A stretch of 32,285 nt of DNA from Blastococcus sp. TF02-09 (GCF_003319105.1 NZ_QOHH01000019.1:1-32285); one strand, 5' to 3'. Numbered from the stretch's first letter, positions 16,235-26,093 are shown. Translations and numbers: made by a program. Notes: generated by a model not told the origin, from the sequence alone.

Positions 16235-17164
16235 TCAGGGCTTGGCCCAATGGGCGATGGCGGTGGTGATGCGGTCGGGGGCTTCTTCGGGGAGGAAGTG
16301 GCCGAGGGCGGGGAGCTCCTGCCACTCGTAGGTGCCGGCCACGTAGCGGCCCGATCCGAGGGCGGTGGCGGGCAGGACGCAGCTGTCCAGCCCGCCGTGC
16401 AGCTGCAGCGTCGGGGCCGAGATGGGGGCGGACATGCGCCGGGCGTACCGCAGGCCGTCCGGGCGCAGCTGGGAGCGTCCGGCCCAGCGGAAGTACTCCA
16501 TCGAGCCGTAGGCGGCCTGCGGGATGCGGGCGGCGGCGCGGTAGCGGGCCACAGACTCGGCGAAGTCTGCGGTCCGGGTCCAGTCCGGTCCCGACCAGGT
16601 GCGGAGCAGCTCGGCCACCGGGTCGTCGTCGTCGCGGGTGAGCCGGCGCTCGGGCAGCCGCGGCAGCTGCGCGCCCAGGAAGTAGCGGAACGCCCGGCGC
16701 TGCGCGGCGTCGGCCATCCCCGCGCGCAGCCGTCGCGGGTGGGCCATCGAGAGGACGACGAGGCGGCGGACGCTGCGCGGGTGCAGCGCGGCCATGGTCC
16801 AGCCGACCAGCGCACCCCAGTCGTGCCCGACGACGACGGCGTCGCGCTCGCCCAGGGCCCGCACCAGCGCGGCGACGTCGGCCGCCGCGGTGGGCAGGTC
16901 GTAGCCGCGCGGGGGTTTGTCGCTGGCCCCGTAGCCGCGCAGGTCCGGCGCGACTGCCCGGAACCCGGCCTCGGCCAGGGCCGTCAGCTGGCTCCGCCAG
17001 GTCCACCAGAACTGCGGGAACCCGTGCAGCAGCAGCACGAGCGGGCCCTCGCCGGCCTCGGCGGCGTGCAGCCGGATGCCGTTGGCCGAGATGTCGCGGT
17101 GGGTCCACGGTCCGGGCAGCAGGACGCTGGTCGCGTCCGGCTGCCCGCCCGGAGGGACGGTCAC
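16235..17164 (-). CDS. ephE: Alpha/beta hydrolase, epoxide hydrolase type
   Basis: 309 residues. It has the epoxide-hydrolase hallmark order: HGFPQFWWTWR (oxyanion HGxP and a Trp-rich lid entry), DLRGYGASDKP, nucleophile Asp115 in VGHDWGALVGW, acid Asp260 (HGGLDSCV) and base His289 (LGHFLPEE). The reaction expected is hydrolysis of an epoxide to a diol in the cytoplasm; a haloalkane dehalogenase is less likely because the GHDWG pattern and its context fit epoxide hydrolases. The start is GTG 17164, 7 nt after the holin-like stop, so the two are cotranscribed. The symbol is by similarity and position to Rv3670. Confidence 0.9.
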   Translation of the reverse strand: MTVPPGGQPDATSVLLPGPWTHRDISANGIRLHAAEAGEGPLVLLLHGFPQFWWTWRSQLTALAEAGFRAVAPDLRGYGASDKPPRGYDLPTAAADVAALVRALGERDAVVVGHDWGALVGWTMAALHPRSVRRLVVLSMAHPRRLRAGMADAAQRRAFRYFLGAQLPRLPERRLTRDDDDPVAELLRTWSGPDWTRTADFAESVARYRAAARIPQAAYGSMEYFRWAGRSQLRPDGLRYARRMSAPISAPTLQLHGGLDSCVLPATALGSGRYVAGTYEWQELPALGHFLPEEAPDRITTAIAHWAKP

Positions 17165-17171
17165 CGGGGAC

Positions 17172-17672
17172 TCAGACCTTGTACGACTCGTTGCCGCGCA
17201 GGGCGACCCGCCCGTTGCTGACCTCGGGCACGGCCCGGTGCCGCTGCCCCGGCGCCTCGCGGTGCAGGACCTCGGGCAGGTCGGAGAGGGTCTCCAGGGT
17301 GCGCTCGGGCTTCTCGATCCGGGAGATCATCCGCTTGCCGATGAGCGCGCAGATGCCGGCCAGGATCAGCAGGACGAGCGTGACGATGCCGTAGGACACC
17401 CAGCGCGGGAGGCCCAGCGCGGTGAGCGCCTCGGCGATCGTGACGAACAGGTAGATGCCGGCGAAGGCGGCGAGGACGCCGGCGGCGCCGAACAGGCCGA
17501 CGCTGATGCCAGCCTTCTTCGCCGACCGGCCGACCTCCGCCTTGGCCAGCTCGATCTCGCTGCGGACCAGGGTGGAGATGTCGGCCATGGCGCTCTGGAC
17601 GAGGGTCCCGACGGAGGGCTCCTCGGGTCCGGCCGTCGCGTCCCGGCGGGACGGCGACACACTGTGGGCCAC
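17172..17672 (-). CDS. Holin superfamily III-like membrane protein (Rv3669 position)
   Basis: 166 residues. It begins with a polar region, then VGTLVQSAMADISTLVRSEIELAKAE (the amphipathic start typical of the phage-holin-3 family in actinobacteria), two membrane helices at about 58-80 and 90-113, and a basic cytoplasmic tail. Chromosomal members are not phage genes and have no known role. The GTG start at 17672 follows AAGGAGGAG. It is placed before ephE and after acs, as in mycobacteria. Confidence 0.88.
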   Translation of the reverse strand: MAHSVSPSRRDATAGPEEPSVGTLVQSAMADISTLVRSEIELAKAEVGRSAKKAGISVGLFGAAGVLAAFAGIYLFVTIAEALTALGLPRWVSYGIVTLVLLILAGICALIGKRMISRIEKPERTLETLSDLPEVLHREAPGQRHRAVPEVSNGRVALRGNESYKV

Positions 17673-17745
17673 GGGGGCTCCTCCTTCGATCGGTTCAGCT
17701 GGTCAGAGGAATCGTGCCGCACGTCGGCCGGGCGCGCGCCCCCGC

Positions 17746-17761
17746 GTCCCCCGGAGGGGAC
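17746..17761 (-). terminator. Short hairpin downstream of acs
   Basis: GTCCCC (17746-17751) pairs with GGGGAC (17756-17761) around a CGGA loop in the 105-nt gap after acs. It is a weak terminator candidate without a T-run. Confidence 0.35.
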
Positions 17762-17777
17762 ACGGGGACGGCGGTGT

Positions 17778-19733
<1,956 letters not shown>

Positions 19734-19853
19734 GCGTCCCTCCGCTGCTCGGCGTCGCACCGGCCCGTCCGCGCCGGGCTCGGCCCCACCGTATGACCAG
19801 GCACTCCCGGTGTCTCCCTACCCGTCGGTAGCGGCTTCCGGCCCCCGGAGCGG

Positions 19854-19859
19854 CAGACT
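19854..19859 (+). promoter_or_regulatory. -10-like CAGACT before the FhuF-like gene
   Basis: CAGACT is followed by 7 nt and the GTG at 19867. It has the same layout as the other leaderless candidates but with C at the first position. Confidence 0.35.
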
Positions 19860-19866
19860 GCGCACC

Positions 19867-20574
19867 GTGGCGGAGGACGCGGTGCAGCGGGTGGTCGCCG
19901 CCCGGCTGCCCGGCTCGGCCGCCTTCGGGCTGGTCGTCCCGCCGGGGGCGACGACGGTGCCCGCGACCCTCCTGGCCGACCCCGCCTGGACGGCGCAGGT
20001 GCTCGAGCGGCGCGCCCCGGGGGGCCGGGCGGTCGACCGCCGGGTGCTCGCGACGGTGTGGTGGTACTCGGCCTCCTCGGTGCTGGTGACGCCGCCGCTG
20101 GCCGGGCTGGTGGCCGGCATCCCGCTCTCGGCGCGGCTGGAGGACCTGACCGTGGCCCTGCTCCCGGGGGCGGTGCCGATCGCGGCCCTGGCTGGTGCCG
20201 GTGTCGCGGACCCCACCGAGGACTTGCGGGCGTCCCTCGCCGCGGTCGTCGCGGCGGTCGCCGAGGCCGGCGGGATGCGCGAGCGGCCGCTGTGGGCGAT
20301 CGCCACCGACTCGCTGGCCAACCGCCTGCTCGACCTCGGCCGGGTGGCGGGGGACCCGGCGGCGGCGAGCGAGCGCGCACGCGCCCTGGCCGCGGCGATC
20401 GGCGAGCCCCTCCCGGTGCCGCGGTACGAGGACGTCGGCGGGGTGCGGTTCACCCGCCGGGCGTCGTGCTGCCTGATCTGCGAGCTGCCGTCCGGATCGA
20501 TGTGCACGTCCTGCCCCCGCCGTCCCCCGGAGGAGCGGCGGGCCCTCCTCCAGCGCCTGTCGTCCCGCTTCTGA
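19867..20574 (+). CDS. FhuF-like 2Fe-2S protein
   Basis: 235 residues with low similarity to anything except its end. The C-terminal motif RRASCCLICELPSGSMCTSC gives C201-C202-X10-C213-X2-C216, the unusual CC-X10-C-X2-C 2Fe-2S site of FhuF, the ferric-siderophore reductase. An extra Cys205 lies inside the motif. The N-terminal part is Ala/Val/Leu-rich and helical, as in other actinobacterial FhuF-like proteins. The likely role is reductive iron release from siderophores in the cytoplasm, but no siderophore genes are in the window. The start could instead be a GTG at 19810. Confidence 0.8.
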   Translation: MAEDAVQRVVAARLPGSAAFGLVVPPGATTVPATLLADPAWTAQVLERRAPGGRAVDRRVLATVWWYSASSVLVTPPLAGLVAGIPLSARLEDLTVALLPGAVPIAALAGAGVADPTEDLRASLAAVVAAVAEAGGMRERPLWAIATDSLANRLLDLGRVAGDPAAASERARALAAAIGEPLPVPRYEDVGGVRFTRRASCCLICELPSGSMCTSCPRRPPEERRALLQRLSSRF

Positions 20575-20632
20575 CCGGACTTTCGGTACCGGAAGTCCGG
20601 GCCCCTCCGGACTTCCGGTACAGAAAGTCCGG
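20575..20632. terminator. 26-bp nested palindromic hairpin
   Basis: Arms 20575-20600 and 20607-20632 pair with one mismatch (20585 with 20622) around a 6-nt loop. Each arm is itself nearly palindromic (core TTTCGGTACCGGAA). It lies between convergent genes and probably ends both transcripts. Confidence 0.8.
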
Positions 20633-20638
20633 AGGAGG

Positions 20639-21796
20639 TCAGTGCCGGACGTCCTGGAAGGGGACGTCGCGGTCGACCTCGGGCTCGCGGGGAAGGCCGA
20701 GCAGCCGCTCACCGATGATGTTCCGCTGGATCTGGTCGGTGCCCCCGCCGATCGAGGTGAAGTAGGCGTTCATCGAGGCGAAGTTCGCGTCGTCGCCGTC
20801 CGGGTGCTCCGGCCCCTCGAGCAGCGCCTGCGGTCCGACGATCGCCGACTGCACGCGGCCGGTCTCGTGCACGATCCGCGACATCGCCAGCTTGCCCAGC
20901 GAGGCCAGCGGCGAGGAGCTGCCCTGCTCGGCCTGCGCCTGCGCGCGCTGGTTGGTCCAGCGGTTCACCGACCGCAGGGCGAACACCCGGGCGAGGTCCC
21001 GGCGGAGCCCCACGTCGGAGGTCCGGCCGTACCGCCGGGCGAGGTCCACCAGGTCGGCCTCGGCGCGACCGGAGGCGCGGGTCATCGCGCCCAGGTTGGC
21101 CTGGCCCAGCGCCACCCGCTCGTAGGCCAGCGCGGTCAGCAGCACCCGCCAGCCCTGACCGGGCCCGCCCAGCAGGAAGGCCCGGGGCACCCGGGCGCCG
21201 GTCAGGAAGACCTCGTTGAAGTGCGCCTCGCCGGTGATCTGCCGCAGCGGCCGGACCTGCACCCCGGGCTGGTCCATGGGCAGGAAGAAGAAGCTCAGCC
21301 CCCGGTGCTTGGGCACTGCCGGGTCGGTGCGGGCGAGCAGCATCCCGTAGTCGGCGCCGGCCGCGTTCGACGTCCACACCTTCTGGCCCTCGACGACGTA
21401 GTCGGCCCCGTCGAGGACGGCGCTGGTGCGCACGCCCGCGAGGTCGGACCCGGCGCCCGGCTCGCTGTAGAGCAGGCACATCCGCACCCGGTTCTCCAGC
21501 AGCGGCCGCAGCAGCCGGCCGCGCAGCTCGTCGGTGCCGTGGGTGAGCAGCGTGTTGGCCCACAGGTTGGTCCGGTCCTGGCCGGTGCCCGGTGCGCCGG
21601 CGCGGGCGAACTCGGCCTCGACGATCCGCGCCTGCTCGTCGGAGAGCTCCCGGCCGAAGGCGGTGCGCGGCCAGCGCGGGACGGCGTACCCGGCGTCCAC
21701 CACGGAGGTGAGCCACCCGGCGCGGTCGCGGGCCGGGTCCCAGTGCTCGGCCAGCCAGGCGCGGACGGCGCCGCGGACGTCGTCGTCGCTGCTCAT
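20639..21796 (-). CDS. Acyl-CoA dehydrogenase family protein (FadE type)
   Basis: 385 residues. FAD-dependent oxidation of an acyl-CoA thioester is expected. Motifs: LLYSEPGAGSDLAGVRT (FAD/substrate loop), VWTSNAAGADYGMLLART, QITGEAHFNEVFL, and SIGGGTDQIQRNIIGERLLGLPREP at the end. The catalytic Glu found in MCAD before the GT of this last motif (YEGT) is Gly here (GGGT), a pattern I recall from actinobacterial FadEs that work as heteromers or use another base. No partner FadE gene is adjacent. ATG at 21796 lies 6 nt after TAGGAC. The substrate cannot be predicted. Confidence 0.93.
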   Translation of the reverse strand: MSSDDDVRGAVRAWLAEHWDPARDRAGWLTSVVDAGYAVPRWPRTAFGRELSDEQARIVEAEFARAGAPGTGQDRTNLWANTLLTHGTDELRGRLLRPLLENRVRMCLLYSEPGAGSDLAGVRTSAVLDGADYVVEGQKVWTSNAAGADYGMLLARTDPAVPKHRGLSFFFLPMDQPGVQVRPLRQITGEAHFNEVFLTGARVPRAFLLGGPGQGWRVLLTALAYERVALGQANLGAMTRASGRAEADLVDLARRYGRTSDVGLRRDLARVFALRSVNRWTNQRAQAQAEQGSSSPLASLGKLAMSRIVHETGRVQSAIVGPQALLEGPEHPDGDDANFASMNAYFTSIGGGTDQIQRNIIGERLLGLPREPEVDRDVPFQDVRH

Positions 21797-21802
21797 CCCG
21801 CC

Positions 21803-21808
21803 GTCCTA
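21803..21808 (-). promoter_or_regulatory. -10-like TAGGAC before the acyl-CoA dehydrogenase
   Basis: TAGGAC on the minus strand, 6 nt before the ATG at 21796, with no Shine-Dalgarno. The last base differs from TANNNT. Confidence 0.35.
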
Positions 21809-21827
21809 CCAGGTCGCAGGACCGGCG

Positions 21828-22178
21828 TCAGGGGCGCAGCACGACCATGGTCAGCGCCATGACCCCGACCAGCAGGATCAGCGCGGCCACCGCGACGTAG
21901 AGGCGGGCGTCGGGCAGGGCCTCCTCGCGGCGCAGGCGCGCGTCGGCCGTCCGGGACCGCAGCGTGGCCCGGGCACCGATCACCGCGACGAGCGCCGTGG
22001 AGCAGGCGGCCATCGCCAGGGCCACGACGGGCGAGCGGTCCAGCAGCAGGCGGCCGATCAGCAGGGACGCGCCGTACCCGGAGAGCACCGTCCGGCGCCA
22101 GGCCAGCGTCGTCCGCTCCAGCTGCAGGCCCGGGTCCCACGGGGGCAGCCCGGGGCGGTCGGCCGGGCGGGCCGTCAC
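21828..22178 (-). CDS. DUF202 membrane protein, second of pair
   Basis: 116 residues. It carries the DUF202 signature LQLERTTLAWRRT before the first of three hydrophobic segments (about 31-47, 51-69, 95-114). GTG at 22178 overlaps the stop of the previous DUF202 gene by 4 nt. DUF202 proteins (YidH family) are small inner-membrane proteins of unknown function, often found in tandem pairs with unlike sequences, which suggests a heteromer. It is the last gene of the MBL–DUF202–DUF202 operon. Confidence 0.92.
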   Translation of the reverse strand: MTARPADRPGLPPWDPGLQLERTTLAWRRTVLSGYGASLLIGRLLLDRSPVVALAMAACSTALVAVIGARATLRSRTADARLRREEALPDARLYVAVAALILLVGVMALTMVVLRP

Positions 22179-22534
22179 AGGACGATGAGGAGCACCAGGC
22201 CGAGGGCGACCACCGCGATGCCCCCGGCCAGCACCGTCCCCAGGCCCAGGCCGGGCAGCGGCTCCCGCCGGCGCATCGCCCGCTCGTTGGCCATCCACCG
22301 GGCGAAGGCCGCCGCGCTGGCGGCCATCCCCAGGACGATGAGGGCTGCGGCCAGCGGGCGGTACGCGCCCGCCGCATCGTCCGCCGACTCGGCGAGGACG
22401 TCGACCGCCACGCCGGCGACCACGAGGGCCAGCGCGGTCCGCAGCCAGGCGAGGAAGGTCCGCTCGTTGGCGAAGGTGAACCGCGGGTCCGGTTCGGCGC
22501 CCTCCCCGTAGACCCGTGCCGGCCAGCGCCCCAC
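22175..22534 (-). CDS. DUF202 membrane protein, first of pair (YidH-like)
   Basis: 119 residues. The signature is RFTFANERTFLAWLRTALAL, followed by three membrane helices (about 31-48, 60-80, 97-118). GTG at 22534 overlaps the stop of the MBL-fold gene by one base (TAGTG), so translation is coupled. It is closer to the YidH branch than its partner. Confidence 0.93.
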   Translation of the reverse strand: MGRWPARVYGEGAEPDPRFTFANERTFLAWLRTALALVVAGVAVDVLAESADDAAGAYRPLAAALIVLGMAASAAAFARWMANERAMRRREPLPGLGLGTVLAGGIAVVALGLVLLIVL

Positions 22535-23835
22535 TAGTCCTGCTTCGGCGCGAGGAGCCGCGCCGCGGGCCCGGCCTGCTGGTCCGTCCCGTCGGTCACC
22601 TTGCGCGACTCGGCCGCCGCCCAGGTGAAGATGCCGCGGGCCATGAGCGACTCCTCGGCCTTCGCGCGGGCCTCGAAGACCTCGGCGCGGGCGGCGTGCG
22701 CGGTGGTGTCGGCGTCGTCGGCCTGCACGGCCAGCTCGGCGAAGTGCGCGGCCAGGCGCAGCTCCCCGGCGTCGGCGTAGCGGCGGGCGACGTCGGCCAG
22801 GGCGGTCGAGCCGCCGGCGAGCTCGGCGACGGCGGCGGCGAGCTGCCGGTCGGGGGCGGGCTTGAGGTTGGCCGGGTTGCCGTCGTACCAGCCGGCGTAG
22901 CGCCGCCAGAGGTTGCGGACGATGAACTCCGGCTCGTCGTACCGGGCCCGGAGGTAGGGCCGGTCGGCCAGGTGCGCCGGGGGAGTCACCGCGTGCACCA
23001 GCTCGTCGAGCCGGGCGCCGGCGTTCATCCCGTCGAGGGTCTGCTCGACCAGGCTCTCCAGCCACTCGGCGGTCTCGGTGAGCGCCTGGCGGATGCGGTC
23101 GGCACCGAAGATCGGCGCGCCGTGCGAGGGCAGCATGGTCTCCGCGCCGAGCGCGGCCATGCGGCGCATCGCGATCGCCCACTCGCGGGGGTAGCGCTGC
23201 ACCTTCTGCGGGTTGCCGCAGTTCGGCGTCACCCAGATGAACATGTCGCCGGGCAGCAGGATGCGCTGCTCCGGGAGCCAGCCGACGGTGGCGTCGTCGG
23301 TCTCGCCCTGGACGTGGAACAGCTCCATGGTCAGCCCGCCGCGGGTGAGCGTCATGGCGTCGCGGTAGGTGACGTCGGGACGGCGGTACTCGGTCGGCCA
23401 GGTGAGGTTCGGCGCCTGGAACTGCCGCTGGTTGATGACGGCGTTGTAGCCGTTGGTGAGCACGTACCGGTCGAAGCGGTCGCCGATGAGCTCCTGGGCG
23501 ACGACGGTCGGCCGGGGGGTGTCCTCGGCGTCGAAGGGCCCCACGCCGAACACGTGGTCGATGTGCCCGTGCGAGAAGACGACGGTGCTCACCGGGTCCG
23601 GGCTCCACTGCCGGACGGCGGAGTGCAGCGCCGCGGCGCCCATCGGGTTGCCGCTGTCGAAGAGCACGAGCTCGCCGCCGGCCCGGAAGACGATGACGTT
23701 GCCGAAGCCGGGGTGGAAGCCCACGCCGTCGGCGATGTCGAGCACGCCCGTCCCGCCGGACCCGACCGCGGCGATGTTGTCGTCGGCGTCGCCGTTCCAG
23801 ACCTCGTCGGCGTACTCGGTGAGGGAGCGTGTCAT
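22534..23835 (-). CDS. MBL-fold hydrolase, alkylsulfatase-like
   Basis: 433 residues. The metallo-beta-lactamase core has FDSGNPM, SHGHIDHVFG (His89, His91, Asp93, His94), ETDDATVGWLP, LLPGDMF and PSHGAPIF, a dinuclear zinc site. A second domain has EFIVRNLWRRYAGWYDGNPANLKP, the alkylsulfatase dimerisation region of SdsA1/BDS1. The C-terminal SCP2-like domain of those enzymes is absent and there is no signal peptide, so it is a short cytoplasmic relative. The substrate may be an alkyl sulfate or another ester. ATG at 23835 with GGGAGG upstream is preferred to an in-frame start 12 codons earlier. It is the first gene of an operon with two DUF202 genes and divergent from a PucR regulator. Confidence 0.88.
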   Translation of the reverse strand: MTRSLTEYADEVWNGDADDNIAAVGSGGTGVLDIADGVGFHPGFGNVIVFRAGGELVLFDSGNPMGAAALHSAVRQWSPDPVSTVVFSHGHIDHVFGVGPFDAEDTPRPTVVAQELIGDRFDRYVLTNGYNAVINQRQFQAPNLTWPTEYRRPDVTYRDAMTLTRGGLTMELFHVQGETDDATVGWLPEQRILLPGDMFIWVTPNCGNPQKVQRYPREWAIAMRRMAALGAETMLPSHGAPIFGADRIRQALTETAEWLESLVEQTLDGMNAGARLDELVHAVTPPAHLADRPYLRARYDEPEFIVRNLWRRYAGWYDGNPANLKPAPDRQLAAAVAELAGGSTALADVARRYADAGELRLAAHFAELAVQADDADTTAHAARAEVFEARAKAEESLMARGIFTWAAAESRKVTDGTDQQAGPAARLLAPKQD

Positions 23836-23898
23836 GCCTCCCACCGTGGCGGTCCGGAGGACGACGGGCAACCAGCCGGGCGACCAGTGACGGAGCGC

Positions 23899-23904
23899 TA
23901 GCGT
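23899..23904 (+). promoter_or_regulatory. -10-like TAGCGT before the PucR gene
   Basis: TAGCGT followed by 6 nt and the ATG at 23911. The hexamer overlaps the left end of the palindromic operator, so a bound protein would block RNA polymerase. Confidence 0.5.
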
Positions 23905-23920
23905 TGTGACATGTCACAAC
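23903..23920. promoter_or_regulatory. Perfect 18-bp palindrome over the PucR start codon
   Basis: GTTGTGACATGTCACAAC is exactly self-complementary. It spans the start codon (23911-23913) and touches the -10. It is a strong operator candidate, most simply for autoregulation and for control of the divergent MBL–DUF202 operon. It is not a standard Crp site, because the TGTGA/TCACA halves are 4 rather than 6 nt apart. Confidence 0.7.
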
Positions 23921-25056
23921 CCGGGGTGGACGCCCAGGCCGCCGCCCTGGCGGCGCGGCTGGTGCCGCAGGTGCCGCGGCTGGCCCGCCGCGTGGTGGAG
24001 CGGATCCGCGCCGAGGTGCCCGGCTTCGACCGGCTGCCCAGCGAGGTGCAGGACGTCGAGGTGGCCGCGACCGCGCGCGCGGCGATCCGTGCCTTCCTCG
24101 AGCACGCCCAGGGCCTGCCCGGCCGGGACACGGGGCTCTCCCGGCGGCGTGCGGTGCAGCGGGCGGAGGAGGGCGTGCCGCTGTCGGCGCTGGTCCAGAC
24201 CTACTCCGTCGGCGCCGAGGTGGTCGTCGACGCACTGGCGGAGGCGGCCGGGCCGGGGGAGGAGGCCGCGCTGCTGCGGCTGACCCGTGAGCAGCTGCGC
24301 GCGGTGGGAGCGGCCGTCACCCAGGTGACCGAGGCGTACCTGACCGGGGCGGGCGGCCAGCACGTCGCCGTCCGCGAGCTCACCTGGGCGCTGCTCCGCG
24401 GCGAGGGCCCCGAGGACGTCGCCGCCCGCTACGGCCTGCCGCTGGAGAGCGGCTACCTGGTGCTGCGCGTCCGGAGCACGGGGGACGGCGACCCGGCCGC
24501 CGGCCGGGCCGCGCTGCGGTGGGTGCTGGGGCACGCCGCCGTCCGTGCCGAGGGCCGGGCGCTGAGCCTGCGCGACGACCTCGGCGGCTTCGTGCTGCTG
24601 CCGGCCGCCTTCCCGCTCGGGGAGCTGGCGCGCCGGTTCCCCACCGCGGACGGCGTCGCGCCGGTGGTCGGGGTCGCGACGGCGTCCTCACCGGCGGGTG
24701 TGCCCGCGGCCGCGGAGCGGGCCGACCGGATCGCCGCCGTCGCCGGCCGGCCGGGGGTGCACACGCTCGGCGAGGTGCTGCTGGAGTACCACCTCACCCA
24801 TCCCGTCGACAGCGCCGCGGACCTCGTGGCCGTGCTCGCCCCGCTCGCGGGGCACGCGGAGCTGCTCCCCACGCTCGGCGCCTTCCTCGACGCCGACCTG
24901 AACCGGCGCAGCGCCGCCCGGGCGCTCGGAGTGCACGCCAACACCGTGGACAACCGCCTCGACCGGATCGCCGAGCTCACCGGCGTCGACCCCCGGTCGT
25001 CCCGGGGCATCCAGCTCTTCGGTGCCGCGCTCGTAGTGCAGCGGGCCTCGGGCTGA
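23911..25056 (+). CDS. PucR-family transcriptional regulator
   Basis: 381 residues. The C-terminal 50 residues (DLNRRSAARALGVHANTVDNRLDRIAELTG) are the PucR/CdaR helix-turn-helix (HTH_30 type), preceded by a GGDEF-like central region with GVATASSPAGVP...ERA and an N-terminal helical sensory domain of the RsbR-like actinobacterial type (ARRVVERIRAEVPGF). It is divergent from the MBL–DUF202 operon with 75 nt between starts, and a perfect palindrome covers its own start. It probably controls that operon in response to an unknown ligand. ATG at 23911 has no Shine-Dalgarno and is likely leaderless. Confidence 0.92.
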   Translation: MSQPGVDAQAAALAARLVPQVPRLARRVVERIRAEVPGFDRLPSEVQDVEVAATARAAIRAFLEHAQGLPGRDTGLSRRRAVQRAEEGVPLSALVQTYSVGAEVVVDALAEAAGPGEEAALLRLTREQLRAVGAAVTQVTEAYLTGAGGQHVAVRELTWALLRGEGPEDVAARYGLPLESGYLVLRVRSTGDGDPAAGRAALRWVLGHAAVRAEGRALSLRDDLGGFVLLPAAFPLGELARRFPTADGVAPVVGVATASSPAGVPAAAERADRIAAVAGRPGVHTLGEVLLEYHLTHPVDSAADLVAVLAPLAGHAELLPTLGAFLDADLNRRSAARALGVHANTVDNRLDRIAELTGVDPRSSRGIQLFGAALVVQRASG

Positions 25057-25076
25057 GCTCCTCTCGCGGGCGCACC

Positions 25077-25114
25077 TCGACCGGGGGCATGATCGGGGGC
25101 GCGTCGACCGGGGG
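25077..25114 (+). repeat. 11-bp direct repeat upstream of the dioxygenase
   Basis: TCGACCGGGGG occurs at 25077-25087 and 25104-25114, 27 nt apart start to start. The second copy runs into the Shine-Dalgarno. It could be a tandem regulator site or a small duplication. Confidence 0.5.
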
Positions 25115-25121
25115 AGGTCGC

Positions 25122-25973
25122 ATGACGGTGCTGCCGGCCGCGTTCATCGGCCACGGCAACCCGATGAACGCCCTCGAGAGGAACCGCTACACCGAGGCGT
25201 GGCGCGCCTTCGGCCGGTCCGTGCCGCGTCCGCGGGCGATCCTGGTGGTCTCCGCGCACTGGTACATGCAGGCGACGGCGGTCACCGCCATGCGGCGACC
25301 GCGCACCATCCACGACTTCTACGGCTTCCCGCGCGCGCTGTTCGACGTCCGCTACGAGCCGCCCGGGCTCCCCGAGCTCTACGACGAGATCGCCGAGGTC
25401 GTGCACCCGACGTGGGTCGGCGCCGACTACGACAGCTGGGGCATCGACCACGGCACCTGGTCGGTGCTGATGCACGCCTTCCCCGACGCCGACATCCCGG
25501 TGGTGCAGTTGTCGCTCAACGCGCTCAAGTCCTTCGACTACCACCTCCAGCTGGGGGCCGCGCTCGCCCCGCTGCGGGAGCGCGGGGTGCTGGTGATCGG
25601 CAGCGGCAACGTCGTGCACAACCTCGGCGGCGTGAGCCGGGCGATGCCGGACGCCGGCTTCGACTGGGCGCAGCGGTTCGACCAGCACGCCATGGAGCGC
25701 ATGCTCACCGATCCGGCGGACACCGTCCGGCTCGACGGGCACCGGGACTTCGACCTCGCCGTCCCGACCCCGGACCACTTCCTGCCGCTGCTGTACCTGG
25801 CCGGGCTGGCCGGGGAGGCCGGCACGCAGGCCGAGGTGCTGGTCGACGGCTACGCCTACGGCTCGCTGTCGATGACGGCCTACACCGTGGGCATGGGTGC
25901 ACCGGTGTCCGCCGGATCGGGGACAGCGGCCGCGCTGCCGCTGGAGCCACCGCCCGACGGCGCGAACATCTGA
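25122..25973 (+). CDS. Extradiol dioxygenase, 4,5-DOPA dioxygenase (YgiD) type
   Basis: 283 residues of the LigB-like class III extradiol family. It opens catechol rings next to the hydroxyls using one metal ion. Candidate ligands: His11 (FIGHGNPMN), His46 (VSAHWYM), His166 (GNVVHNLGG) and His219 (PDHFLPLLYLAG). The first three have the same spacing as E. coli YgiD (35 and 120 residues). FDWAQRFD and YGSLSMTAYTVG are also family motifs. ATG at 25122 has GGGGGAGG upstream; an in-frame ATG at 25089 would add eleven residues. No other catechol genes are nearby, so the natural substrate is unknown. Confidence 0.93.
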   Translation: MTVLPAAFIGHGNPMNALERNRYTEAWRAFGRSVPRPRAILVVSAHWYMQATAVTAMRRPRTIHDFYGFPRALFDVRYEPPGLPELYDEIAEVVHPTWVGADYDSWGIDHGTWSVLMHAFPDADIPVVQLSLNALKSFDYHLQLGAALAPLRERGVLVIGSGNVVHNLGGVSRAMPDAGFDWAQRFDQHAMERMLTDPADTVRLDGHRDFDLAVPTPDHFLPLLYLAGLAGEAGTQAEVLVDGYAYGSLSMTAYTVGMGAPVSAGSGTAAALPLEPPPDGANI

Positions 25974-26093
25974 TCTGTCCCCCGAACGAGTGGGAACGAT
26001 CCGTCACAGTCTCGCCGCCCTGAGTAACGGCACGCCTCTGGTGACGACGAAACCGCAGGTCCGGACTGGCGAGGGTGGGGGCCCCTCCGGACA

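Noticed and set aside
23906..23919. Crp binding site before the PucR gene
   Set aside because: The half-sites TGTGA and TCACA are separated by 4 nt, not the 6 nt of the Crp/GlxR consensus.
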